Positions 27,201 to 39,217 of a stretch of DNA of 64,000 bases are shown in pieces. Source of the stretch: Cruorifilaria tuberocauda (taxonomy: Eukaryota; Nematoda; Chromadorea; Rhabditida; Onchocercidae); the NCBI GenBank assembly GCA_013365365.1, contig JABVXU010000073.1, positions 115,661 through 179,660 of the forward strand. The letters are read 5' to 3'. A program made the translations under genes and the position numbers. The number at the start of each line of letters is the position of its first letter. Within the stretch, counting starts at the first letter, position 1. Below the pieces are notes generated by a model. That model had not been told where the DNA came from and searched no databases. It saw nothing but the letters and a program-made list of their open reading frames with translations.

Positions 27201-27959
27201 AAAAAAATGCATGAATCAAGCGAAATCAGGGGGCAAGTAGCTCATTCTCTCTTGAAACATTAGTGGTACCAAAAGATCTTAAATTTAGTCCCTCTTGACA
27301 GCATCATTACTACATCAAAAATCCTCAATAATTGGATCATAGTGGGAATTGAAAATTGTCATTCAGTGTCGCAACAATTCAAGATTTTTATCCATTTCGA
27401 AGTGTTGACTCATAGAAGCTTCAAGTTCCTTCTGTGAGTAGTGAAATTACATGATTGAGCTATACACATTGCAATTACGGAAATTTACATATGATAACAG
27501 GACTTGGTTTTAGAGCTTAAAAATCTTCTGTGCTGCCGTGGTCGCTTTTTTTTGTTTTTTTATTTAACTTTGCTGCCCTTATCACTTCTTTTTTTTTCTC
27601 TTATCATCTCGAACTGTAGAATTGTGTCTGATGAAGTAGCATTTTCTACCACATAAAAGGGGAACTTTTTTCTTAAAAACGGGGATGGAAATTCAGCAGA
27701 GAAGGATTATTTCATTTTTTGATGAACTCAAGTAATAGAAATGTATTAGGGAAGCTCTATTGTTGTATAATATTTTTGATTTAGAAATTTGAATTCGCTG
27801 CTTGGTCACAGTCTACCATGAATACTACAGACCTATTACGTGATTTCTAAATTCATCTTAACTCACCTCCATAACAAAGCCAATTAGTTATCACAGTACC
27901 TCGCATCTCCTTTTTTCGTTTGGCCTAAGTTTGATTTCACTTCAGTGGGTCATGCATTC

Positions 27960-28335
27960 GTGATGTCGACATTTTTCTGCGACCATGTCAAGATTGAGGG
28001 TGTTCTTTCTGTGACTCTATTCTGTTTACATGACAAATACTGCTGGGTTCTGTGTCAGGTAGATATGATAACCGATACGCTTGGGTTATACCTCGAATTT
28101 GGATAATTAAACCTTTATTCGGACAGATTTGATACATATATACCATATAATACAACATTAATATATTGACATTAACAACTCTACAGCATTTTGGAGAATT
28201 TCAAGTATCAATAAGGCAGGGGGAATGGAACCCAATTCTAACCTTTAGTTGACCTACCGCACTCCTTGAGGCAAATCCTTAACAATGCTTCTGATGCTCG
28301 GGACTCTTTATTTTGGAGAAGGATGGGCTATCTAC
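27960..28335 (-). repeat. Diverged dispersed repeat, copy A (inverted relative to copy B)
   Basis: Read on the minus strand, this stretch aligns by eye to 46600-46960 on the plus strand. Shared blocks include AATAAAGGTTTAATTA followed by CCAA, TT and GAGG (here 28091-28119), an upstream block ending GTGCGG, a downstream block like TCTRCCTGA, and a further TTGACATGGTC-like block. A poly(A)-signal-bearing block followed by a conserved 3' segment resembles the R-U5 end of an LTR, but no paired LTR or reverse transcriptase is visible. Likely a solo LTR or a non-autonomous element. Confidence 0.65.
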
Positions 28336-28794
28336 AGTTTATAATTACAACCAGGAGGCTTCGATATGTAAGTTTAAAGCTTCTTTTTACAACTTATAAA
28401 CAGAACGCGTACTATTTACAGTGTTAATTAAGGTCAAGAAATTTTATTACTCTTTGTTTTCTTCATAATTCTATCGACAAAACTTGCAAACGAGAAGCAC
28501 ACAATTTTTATTTACAATATTAAGACCCGAACATGGGATTCAAATTCCTTTGGTTTCCTTCGCGATTTTCAGCGACACGTGATCCACACTTATTGATAAA
28601 AATTCAATTTACAGTTAAAGATAATCGGAAAACGCATTCTTCATAATCTTGGATGTGAAAGGAAAATGAGAAGTAATCCGCTGCTGAAAGAGGCTTCGTT
28701 ATTAAAATGAAGTGGGTATATAGAATATGCATGTTTAGGATCATTCGTTGTGCTATAATATTTAATATTCTTTCTTAGTTAACCAAATAATGTT

Positions 28795-28842
28795 AATAAG
28801 CAAAATTAATATGTTGGAACCGGCATATTAATTTTGCTTATT
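28795..28842. repeat. Perfect 19-bp inverted repeat with 10-base loop
   Basis: Arms 28795-28813 and 28824-28842 are exact reverse complements (left arm starts AATAAGCAAAATTAATATG) with the loop TTGGAACCGG. The arm length equals that of the inverted repeat at 18184 but the sequence differs. Confidence 0.95.
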
Positions 28843-30404
28843 TTTATATTGGGACAATTGAGAAATTGTTTCTAGTGTCTACCACCAATTCCTCAGTAAT
28901 ATTGCTTTCTGTTTTTTCAATGTTTCACGAGATCAGGTAACCTAACGTTTTAATGGAATTTTTTATTTTCACCAGTTTTTTTTACTCTCGTCATCGAGAA
29001 TAAAATACCAGATAAGATTGAAAAATATGAGAATAATTTAGAAATAAAACATTTCCTAGGTAAAAATTAATATGACACTATATTGTGCAATGATAATGAT
29101 GGAATCGAGATTATTTTTAAAAAGATCGAGATTATTTAGCTAAGGAAGGCAGTGATTAGTGATCCTTCATCATTTATTGTTTACTTATAACCCAAATGAA
29201 GAATTTTGAATACTCCGATTGTATTATATTACTTCGAGAAGGATATGATGAAATGCATTAAAGGATATGTGAGAGAAATATCAACTAAATTCTGATCATC
29301 TCTTTCAAACTAGAGCAATTTTGTATTTTAGTGGAGTTTTCTGGAGCTTATCATCGGATATACTTCATGAAAATCAAATCTGAATGTCGTCTTTTGAAAT
29401 TCTACTTCGAATTGTCCACATGAACTGCTATATGCTCTTCAAAAAGGATGTAGAATAAAATAAAATTAGTTTCTGTACATTATCATCAGATATGCGCCAG
29501 TTTGGGAATATTAGCTAGTCATTTTCAAACGTTTTGGAACAAAAAATCATTTCCGTTAAACAAACACGAATTGACGTACTGGTAGACAATTTATGCAATA
29601 GAAAATTATTGAAGAATAGCCATTGTCTGTTTCACGTGTTCTATCGCGTGGTAGACAATCATCTCGTGTTTTTTTTGAATATCTCTATTTCTTTATCCCA
29701 TTACTCTTTTCCCTCCCGTACTTCCCATTTCCAACAATGTTTCATGACGATTTCGTGTTATGAATGCTGCTAATCCAAACGTCACATTGTTCACTGCTTT
29801 TTGGAAACGAGTTAAAATTTCTTTCGTTCCGTATGCACAGTATCAGGTGGCCTATAGAGTGATTGTACACTGGTCAATTATTGATCTACTTAGTTTATTT
29901 ATTATATTGTATTGTTTTATTTATTGTCTGACTTAATGAAGTATCAAGAATTAAGAACCTTAGGCATTATTGCGTATAACTTTTTTTCAGTTTGAGAGCA
30001 GACAGACTTCTGTTTGATTGTTTTTTTAATTCAAAATCAAGAGAAAATTTCTGTGATTAACTTCTAGTAAGAAAGATTGAGCTTTTTCGAAGCATTTGAT
30101 AACTGCGTGGAATAAGTAGCATACGGAATTTGTCGACTTATGATTTATGATAATATATACGGTAACAGCTTTTGTATTCATTCTCATCCGTGGTTAAGTT
30201 AAGATTTCCTTTATTTGTCATTCTGCTCCTCTCCATTCTTTCCATTTCATGAGTATATCACATGGTTGTTTAGATGGTTTTCTTCACAGAATAGCAAATT
30301 AGATTTCATTTTCATATTTGACAAAACGAATGAACAGAATCCGTCTAACTTTTCTCACAATGATGCCAAATTTTTGGAAAAGATTTTCGAAGTTACGCAT
30401 CTTT

Positions 30405-30407
30405 CAG
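30405..30407 (+). promoter_or_regulatory. Possible spliced-leader acceptor of the nephrin-like gene
   Basis: CTTTCAG ends 13 bases before the ATG at 30421. The context is a good nematode acceptor and there is no visible coding exon upstream. A spliced leader here would give a very short 5'UTR. Confidence 0.4.
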
Positions 30408-30420
30408 TATTTGCGATGAA

Positions 30421-33400
30421 ATGCTGGTTGCCTTGTTTACCATCATAGTATTACAGTGGCTGCGTTTAGCTTATGGTACCATCCAAAATTTTTTCAAGGA
30501 GGAGCCCAGAAATCAGGTCATTTAATGCAAATTTTAAAACTTTTTTAAATTTCACATTTCTGTATTCAGGTTTTAAGAGTAGAAAATAAAATAACTTAAT
30601 GATAATGCTTTAGAGTGTATTAATCGGCGAAGACGTGCTCCTGAAATGTTCTGCTTATCAGTCAGCACTGGCCAGTCAGTGGCGAAGTAATGATGGTAGT
30701 CTTTTGGGGTAAATTTTTCATTCTACTTCTTAAACTGTTACACTGTTGTTAATCAAAAAGAATCCGAAGCCTGCTGAAACCCGTAAAGTTATATGCGTAA
30801 TTTCACTTCGAATTTTAATACATCCGATTTTGTTAGAAAGTCATTTTTATATTCTAACGAGTAAAACACTAAACTAAACTTGTAAAAGTTACTTATAAAG
30901 CGGAAAAAAGAATCTTGATAGGTTGGCAGTAATTACTTTTCAGCTTTCACGATGCAGGAAAATTAGCAGGACATGAAGGTCGATACAGTTATGTGACTAA
31001 TGGTCCAGATGAAAAACATTTAAAAATTGAAAATGTGACATTGAGAGACGATGGTTTGTTTGAATGTCAAATGATACATCCCAGCTTGGGTGCTTACCGA
31101 ACATCTGCTTTCGTCACTGTCTTAGGTAAGTAATTACATCCACTTATTTCAATAATTTTTCAAAGGTTTGCGACCAACGAAATCTGGGCTTGAATACTAA
31201 TTGTATAACTGATAGCCAGTAAAACTTATCTGCAAAGTATATTGGAATAAAGGGATATACTTTTAAACTTTTTGCTTCTTGTCTTACCTGCACTTTAATA
31301 TCCTTGCTAGCGCTGTTGATTTGCAGTACCGCCTGAAAAAGTCGCTATTGTGGATGTTGATCCTGGTTCCGTTATTAATGTTATTGAAGGAAATAATTAT
31401 AATCTAAGTTGCTTGGCAGCTAATGGAAAACCTAATGCAATCATGAACTGGTACATTCATGGGAAGAAATTTGACAGTAATGTTAAACGTTGGACAGAAA
31501 TGAATATAAATCGTACAGCCACTGCTTTTGCAACTCTCTCCTGGAAGCCTCGGTATATTTCTATTAAAATTAGTTTTCTTTTTAGTTTTCAGATATAAGC
31601 GAGATTTATGTTTCAAAATTTATTTTCTTTTTTTTTTTTGCAGAAGAACTGATGTTGGAGCGGTTCTCACCTGTGAAGTTCTTCATCAGTCAACTTCTAG
31701 GCACTTCAGAGTGAATGTCACACCTAATGTTCTATGTAATCTTTTAAATATGTATTACATTAATTAGCAAGTATTATGAAGTTGAATATAAAACTTTTGA
31801 AAACTCTTTATTACTGTTCTGTGGCAGGAATTTATATTGTGTAAGATAGGGATCATCATTTCATACATTTCATATATCATATATTTCACACACAAACCAT
31901 TCTTCCATAGCCTAGGTGGTTCACTTTAATGTTAACGGAAGGTTTTGTTCTTTAACTTAATATCAATACCTGTTTATTTTTTCAGATCCTTCAGAAATGC
32001 CCAAGATAGATATTTCAAGTCAACATGGTGGTATAAAACTAGGTGATAATATTACTTTGAAATGTTCAGTCATCGGAGGCAATCCGCCACCCAAACTTCT
32101 GTGGTTTCTTCATCGGAATCTTATTGGTAGCAATTATACGTATGATGAGTCAACGAAAGTATGTTTGAATATTTTTGCGAACGTAGGACAATTGTCTCTT
32201 CTTTTTAAATGTGTGTAAATTCTCTATCTTAATTACTGTAAATTTAGTGACATTGCAAATACCGCTTTGAAGTAAAAAAGGTTTTGGTACTTTGCAACCA
32301 ATGGCCATCTTGTGTCACATAATAATATGTTCTTACTGGACTGTAGAGTCTTTCCAAAAATAATGAATAGTAACTTCATAGACCAACTCCCAATAAATTT
32401 TACAATCGTTCCCACGCTCAAGTTATTAGTGCCTGTTAAAGATCTAACTGATCATTAGATCTTGTCGTCTCCTCCTGTTTAGATTTCATCTTTTTACTAT
32501 TGTCTTTCACTTCTCTCATTTCTGTTTCAAGAATCATAAATTTTTAGAGAGAATGATAAAGTTTCGTGATGATAGATTACTATGAAATGTTGCAATAGAA
32601 TTTTTCCCCGTTGCAAGAATTTTATCATCGAAACAGGGCGAAGTATTTTTATGCATCATGCATATTGTATTTTCAGGAAACTGTGAATATTTATTCAATG
32701 ATGGTTAATACAAATGATAATGGCGCTGTGTATGAATGTCAGTCAGCGAATCTGGCAAATGATGAGCCTCTGTCTGAAAGCATTCGTCTTTCTATTCCAT
32801 GTAAAATTTTCAAATTCTGATAATAAAATTTATGTTTTTAAATTTTCCGCAAACTTTCAAATTTTAGATGCTCCTCGTAACGTTGAAATATCTGGCGAAA
32901 CAACTGTGCGGACTGGACACACAGTTGCAGTACAATGTAGAACGGGGTATCTTTTCTAAACCATCATTTTTTTTTTTTATGTTTAATAATATTTCGCGTA
33001 TTTCCCAGATAAATGAATGCAATCAGGAATCAGGAAAAAAAATGGTATGTTACGAGCATAATTTTAGGTTAGCAAATCCAGCAGCGAGGATTTCTTGGCT
33101 AATTAATGGACAAACAGTGCAGTCAGTGAGTCATTCATATTTGGAACAGACGACCGGTATAATTACTATTTCAAATCTAACCGTAAGTTCAACAGATATC
33201 GATGTCATCACTCATCAAATTAATGTTCAATGTATTGCCATGAACGATGAAGGGACAAAAAGCAAGCAACTCGTTATTCGCATTCTGTGTATGATTTGCT
33301 TTTCATTGGACTGTTATTAAATAACTTCTTTGGAAATTTTTAGTTTTCACGGATACTTTCACTAAATGTTGTTATATTTATAGCACCACCCAGGGAACCA

Positions 33401-36400
33401 GTCATTTATGGATCTGAAGGGATGACGCTTTTGGAAGGTGAAACTTTGAATCTTACTTGCGAATCTCAAGGAGGTAATCCGCTTGCGACGTTGACATGGT
33501 TTAGGGGTGTTGAAAAGGTTAAAAATTTTCTCTAACTATTCAGATTAATGAGTTTCTGATCAAAGATTTAGATGAATAGAGTTTCTAGATTACATTATTA
33601 TAAATAAGTGGCTGAGAATTATCTCAGGAAAATCATTTTTTGAATATTTAATTGCGTAATTCTTGTATTCGTAAGTATAAAATTCGCTGGAAGGAGGTTA
33701 GGTTATTGACAGTTAAATGTTTGTCTTGTGATCATCGTATTGCATTAGTATACTTCACGCACTAATTATTATGCACGTATGCTTATTGACGAGTAAATAT
33801 GTTATCAATTAGCGAAAGTAAAGGTAACATTCGGAATGCTGTTTTTTATTCGAACATCGGTTCCTTTACACATTTTATGAAAGAAAAGAATTCAAGTAGA
33901 AATGCATGAATTCATTAAAAACATTTACTCTGCGTACGTATGTATTATCAATTTACCTGTGCGCAATATTTTTAGCTCAGAGAAACAAGAAGTGCTGCAT
34001 CGGATGACATTTCACAGAGTTCCGTATCAGTTCCTCTCGATCGCACATTGAATAATCAGCAATTAAAATGCGAGGCCAGAAATGGAGCATTAGATGAACC
34101 TCTTGTTATTACAAAAACCCTAACTGTTTTATGTTAGTGGTAAAAATTTTTTTTCAACTAAAAGAAAAAATACTGGAATAATTTTGTGTATTAAAAAATA
34201 TTTTCAGTTCCACCACGACGAGTTACTGTGCGTCAGGATGGTAAAGGCAAACGACTGATTGTAGCAGGAGAAATCACGAAACTTTTTTGTTTGGTACATT
34301 CTTCAAATCCTATTGCGGAATTAATGTGGTCTTTTCCAGTTGTTGTGAATTCCGGCTTGTCGTTTCAAGAACAGCGCAATAATCGGTCGTAAGTTGATTG
34401 AGTAATATAGTAATTTGTGCTTTTGCAGTTTGAATCGCTGATTCAATGTCTGAACGATGCTACAGCCCTATCACTCAAAAGTCATTTTAAACGTTTGATC
34501 AATTTAAATATGTTTCAAGAAATCAAGAATATGGTGGATATGAGGTAGAAAGTGTTGTTGAGTTCATTCCAACAGAAGAGATGGATGGCGGTGAAGTTTG
34601 CTGTACTGCATCACATCCACAATGGATTGAGCAGAAAGTTGCGGTATATCCATTGAATATTCTTTGTGAGTTGTGTTTTTCTGCAAAAAAAAATTACTGC
34701 AAAAAAAATCTGCGGTTTTTGCTGCTTAATTTAAGAGATCTAAGGCATAATTTCTGTAGATTAATAATATTTTTAGTTGCTCCACGAATGACAGTAGATG
34801 GGCCTTTAGCGATCGTTATCGCTGAGGGTGACGATTTCAAAGAAAATTTAACATTACGTGCCAATCCACCAGTGAGTACTTGGAGATGGCGAAAAAATGG
34901 GTCATATTTTGAACAAATAGTTGGAGCTATCACGGCTAAAGGTAGGTTTTTAAATCATGTGAAATCCTTTTAATTTTTGAATCTTTTGGTCAAAATTTAG
35001 GTAATCTATTGCAGGGTCTATCTTATCTGGACGTTCGGTCACCAGATTTGATAGCGGTATTTTTACGCTTGTAGCAGGAAACAGTGTTGGCACACTCAAT
35101 GTCACAATCCATGTGACTGTGGAATGTAAGCATTATTATCGAACTCTTGAATTTATTCTGAATTTTGGTCGTAATGTTAATTTTTTAAGGAACATGGAAT
35201 ATTGATAATGAAAATAAAATTTGCTAACTGTTTATAGATGCGGCGTACGTGACGCACATAACATCACTAGTACTGGCGTCCGCAGGTGAGGAAGTAGTTA
35301 TGGAATGTGAAGTAGATGGTATTCCTAAGATTGATGGTATGGTAAAGTGGTTGCGTGGGGAACAAGTTATTGAAGGAGTGTCATTTGTTGGACAAACCAG
35401 GGCTGTTATGCGACTTAATGCTTCATTTGAAACGAATGGTGCTTATACCTGTCTTGCCGATAACGGAAAAGGATTGGTCAGCTCATTTATACTTTTAAAA
35501 TAAATTCAGCATTATCATTTCTGGTTCTGTGTTCCAAATTAGAAATTGATGTTGTAGTTGAATTTGAATGTTTTCCATCGGTCTCTGAATATAATTAAAA
35601 TTATAAAGTCATTGTAATATAGTTTAATGCTAAATTTTAGAATTTTTATTTTATGTAAGGCTAATCGTACTATGGCTTATCTATTGGTGAACCGTGCACC
35701 AGCAATCATTAGACAACCATCACTTTTACGAGCAGCTGGACCTTTGGGCGGACGGGTGCAACTGCGTTGTAGAGCGCATGCAGTTCCAGATGCTCACTTC
35801 CAATGGATCGTTCAAGGTCAATCTAGTCCGGTTCGGCGTAATAGTTCTAAATATTCCTTTACGACTCTTCAATTAAATCATTCCACATTTGAGGTTAGTA
35901 TCAGTTCTATAACTTATAAGAATCTCCTAATATTTGAATAATCTGTCAAATTTAATAATAATTGAAAATTTATATAATAATTATTAAAAAGTGTAAGAAG
36001 CACTTTAATTCCAGAGTGTGTTGTATGTTTCTTCCCTGGATCTTTACGACTACCAGCATCCAGTAAAATGTTTCGTAATAAATAGGCATGGAGAAGATAC
36101 TGTTGAGATCCGGGTTAGTCCACCAACAGCTCCAGACACTCCGGTTTCATTACGAGTTTCTAATATTACAAGAAGTTCTCTGTCATTTAGTTGGATTCCT
36201 GGTTTTGATGGAGGTTCGGAACAAATATTTGAAGTGCGTTATCAGACACCTACGGAAAATGTTTATCATATCGTTAATTCGTCATTTTCGGTTCGTTTTT
36301 CAAAATGTTGGAAATTTCTCATCATTACTGTTGAATTAAATAGGTTAGAATGATAAAACGCATTTTATATGCCAGAAAGTTTTTCTTTTTTTTCTTTATC

Positions 36401-37893
36401 TTTTATACATATTATTTGAATATGGGAGATTTTAGGAAGTAGAAATCCGAGGACTGGAACCAGCTTGTCTGTATGAAATCTCAATACGAGCGCGGAATAA
36501 ACGTGGCATGGTGTCAGAATTTTCTCGACCACCTATTGTTGTGTACACAAAAGACAAGTACGGAATGGACGTTGTTAGTGTGGCAAAGGTCAGCTGGTTA
36601 TTCTAAGCGTGTTTTAGAATTTCCAAATTTTTTATACTTCAAAACTGTAACTTACGTAACTACTTTTAGAAAGTGGGTGCAGGACTGTATACATATTTGT
36701 AAAAATAACTTCAGTTCATTATTTTAGAAAGACTCTTTCCCTGTACCAGTAATCGTGGTATTTGGAGTATGCTGTGCAGTTCTGCTAGTAATGAATTGTT
36801 TTCTACTCTGTTACATGCATCGACGAAAACGTAGGAGGAAAATGCAAGGTGATTTTGATTGTTTCAGTTTTTGGCAATCTAAAAAATAGCAATTAGTTTT
36901 TGGTAATAATACCGAATTTTACGCTTGCGATAATCATTCTGCGGAAATTTTCCAGAGAAAACGGAAATGATACGAAATGCTAATAATAGTGGCTCAGATG
37001 TAAGGTTGGTACAGATGTATGGAGCATTAACAAATGTTGAAAGCCCATGTAGGCCGGATTCGACTGATACAAACAGAAGTGAATTAGGTCACGAACCAGA
37101 TTCCGAGGATGGTCAAAGTCTGCGAACAATGATTGTATGTGTTAATTTATTTTATAAATATTCTCTGCTTCTTGCTTCCTTCTTAATGCATATTTTTTAC
37201 GCCTTATTTTGATCAAAATTTATTTTTTGAGGAGGTTAGTCCAAACGGATACGTGCAGCAAGTGGATCCAGTCAATTACTATGAACGGGAATGTTTGGTC
37301 GAATATGAATTTGATCGTAAGTCAAAATTTTTCTTAGTTTTCATCTCAAATTCCAGTTTTTCATTTTTCATATTTTACTGCTGAAAAATGCCGTTAATTT
37401 TTAGCAAATCTGTATGATGATGTTATCAAGTCGAATACATTGCGAAGGTCGCCTCACAATTACGCCAATTTTTGTTATCCTGTATTTCTTTTTTCAGTCT
37501 TTCTTTTTATATAAAATAAAACAAACAAAAAGAAATATTAGAATTTCATGTAATTCATTTATTGATGAATACAAATGGGAATTAATTTTCAGTTACAAAT
37601 ATCAGATGAAATTATTAGCTACTGCAAAATTTTTTTATTAGAAGGTATTGAAAGATGGTGATACATCGCTCAATTATACGGATGCAGCTTCATTGTCGCG
37701 GCTGACAGGCGTAAATGATATTGATTCTCCACGTCGAATACATAAACCACGCATCACTGATGCTAATTCTTCAACTAATTTGCTTGCAAATAATAATAAT
37801 ACTACGCCACAAATGTTGAGCACATTTTTACATCGCGGTGGAATACATACCACTCCTTTTAACTTTGCACATGTTGACGGTGACCTTGTCTAA
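30421..37893 (+). CDS. syg-2: Nephrin-family immunoglobulin adhesion receptor (SYG-2-like)
   Basis: Type I cell-surface receptor. C. elegans SYG-2 binds SYG-1 to place synapses; fly and vertebrate relatives are Sns/Hibris and nephrin (family knowledge). Exons: 30421-30516, 30614-30708, 30944-31125, 31327-31552, 31644-31735, 31986-32158, 32677-32800, 32868-32946, 33068-33288, 33384-33517, 33976-34132, 34208-34388, 34520-34665, 34777-34941, 35015-35125, 35238-35476, 35660-35893, 36015-36290, 36436-36588, 36728-36848, 36956-37134, 37232-37316, 37405-37481, 37642-37893. The total is about 1265 residues, in frame throughout. A signal peptide occupies residues 1-19. Nine Ig-like units follow (about 33-925), then a fibronectin III domain (about 926-1020), a transmembrane helix (about 1034-1056), a basic stop-transfer segment and a 200-residue tail. 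Ig unit 7 (636-727) lacks both cysteines, like the spacer between Ig6 and Ig7 of nephrin. Phase-1 introns bound the Ig units from 1 to 8. The tail has YDDV and ends GDLV. Least certain are the donor at 35476 (GTCAGC) and the ends of the last three exons. Confidence 0.93.
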
Positions 37894-39217
37894 TCTTCAT
37901 TTCTGAACACTCGCAAAATACATTGGCATGTATTTATTTTGTTTTCGAAAATGTTAACTCCGGTGTTTGTCGACGGGTTTTTTTACATTTTTTATTCACA
38001 GTATACTTCAGAATGACAAGTTTCCTGGATATTTTATTCTCTTCAAATTCCAGATTTTTAAGTTGCACATTTCTGTCGTCTTCATATTTTCCTTTGTTGT
38101 TTGAAATTTACTAGGAAGATTTCCTGAAATTACTACAGCTAGTTTCATTGTGATTCCATTCAGTCAAACCGTATATGTGTTATCATTTTTAGTTGCTGCT
38201 AAACTGTATTGTTTTTCCTCGAATAACTGCCTCATCATATGTGCGCAGATTTTATGCTTGCTCCACTTCATTTCTACTTCTTTCTTTCAAAATTTGATCT
38301 TTTTTAATTTCATATACTTTGCATTTGATCAACCATCCATTTTAGCAAACTTAATTTTTTTTATCAAGTGCCCAATGTTATTGGTTTGCTTATTCAGTTA
38401 TGTTAACACATGCGTGCGTAAATTTTTTCAAATTAAAATTTTTAGTTACTGTTGCTTTGCTCAAATTGTTGCCATTTTACAGTTCTAGTTATCCATGAAA
38501 AAAGTTCAGCTGTTAGTAATAGGATGTGGAAATTGTATGAAACTCGTACCGTTATTTTATGCAGTTTTAATGTAAACTTTTAATAAACATCCACGTTTTG
38601 TTCTTTGATATATTAGAGCATTCCATTTACATCGCTAGCTCAACCATCAAACATAATGGTTAGAATCGTGGATTTCTTTTGGCGAATTGTCAAGTATATA
38701 ATTGCGGAACTAAATATTCTTAAATAGTCTTGGAAGTGATCTTCCACAATTATTCAGATAATTTAAATTTATTATTGTGGTTCTTTGGCGGAGTTGAGGG
38801 TAACATGGGCCAGACGAATTTCTGAATAGTGTAGTTTTTGAGATCAAGGTGGGATTAGATTTTTCTGATAATTGATGCGAATGAAGCGGTTGGTGGACTA
38901 TAATTGTCTTGTGATTCTTTGCATTTCGGATGATTGAAACACTGTATTTAACCTGATAGCTATTTGAGGTCCGTATGTCCTTAAGAATTGGATAAAGAGG
39001 AAAGCGAGGTTGGAAGTAAATTATAAAGCTTCCAGAAAAAGAGTAGAAATAGCTATTAGCTCTCTTTAATAATGTGTAAACTATATTGTTGGTCGAAAAC
39101 GTAGCTTCTCATCTGTTAGTCAACTTCGAAAAATCACCATGGATACCTATGCATGGGAGTCCATACAACTGGTGCAAAGTGATGGGTGGCTGTCGCAAAC
39201 AGGATGGCTCCATCAAT
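37894..39217 (+). other. 3' flank of the nephrin-like gene and short intergenic gap
   Basis: No coding signal. A plus-strand AATAAA at 38582-38587 lies about 690 bases after the stop and is a plausible poly(A) signal. The gap to the next gene on the same strand is too long for a typical nematode operon spacing of about 100 bases. Confidence 0.5.
38582..38587 (+). terminator. Possible poly(A) signal of the nephrin-like gene
   Basis: Exact AATAAA on the plus strand, downstream of the stop codon at 37893, with no other gene between. Confidence 0.4.

Larger units (their letters stand above)
16001..30404. other. AT-rich intergenic region upstream of the nephrin-like gene
   Basis: I find no exon chain, RNA gene or transposase here. 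Open frames are short, lysine/phenylalanine/isoleucine-rich and without domain features, as expected by chance in AT-rich DNA. The stretch holds a 28-bp tandem duplication, two stem-loops and a dispersed repeat copy, which are listed separately. Confidence 0.55.
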
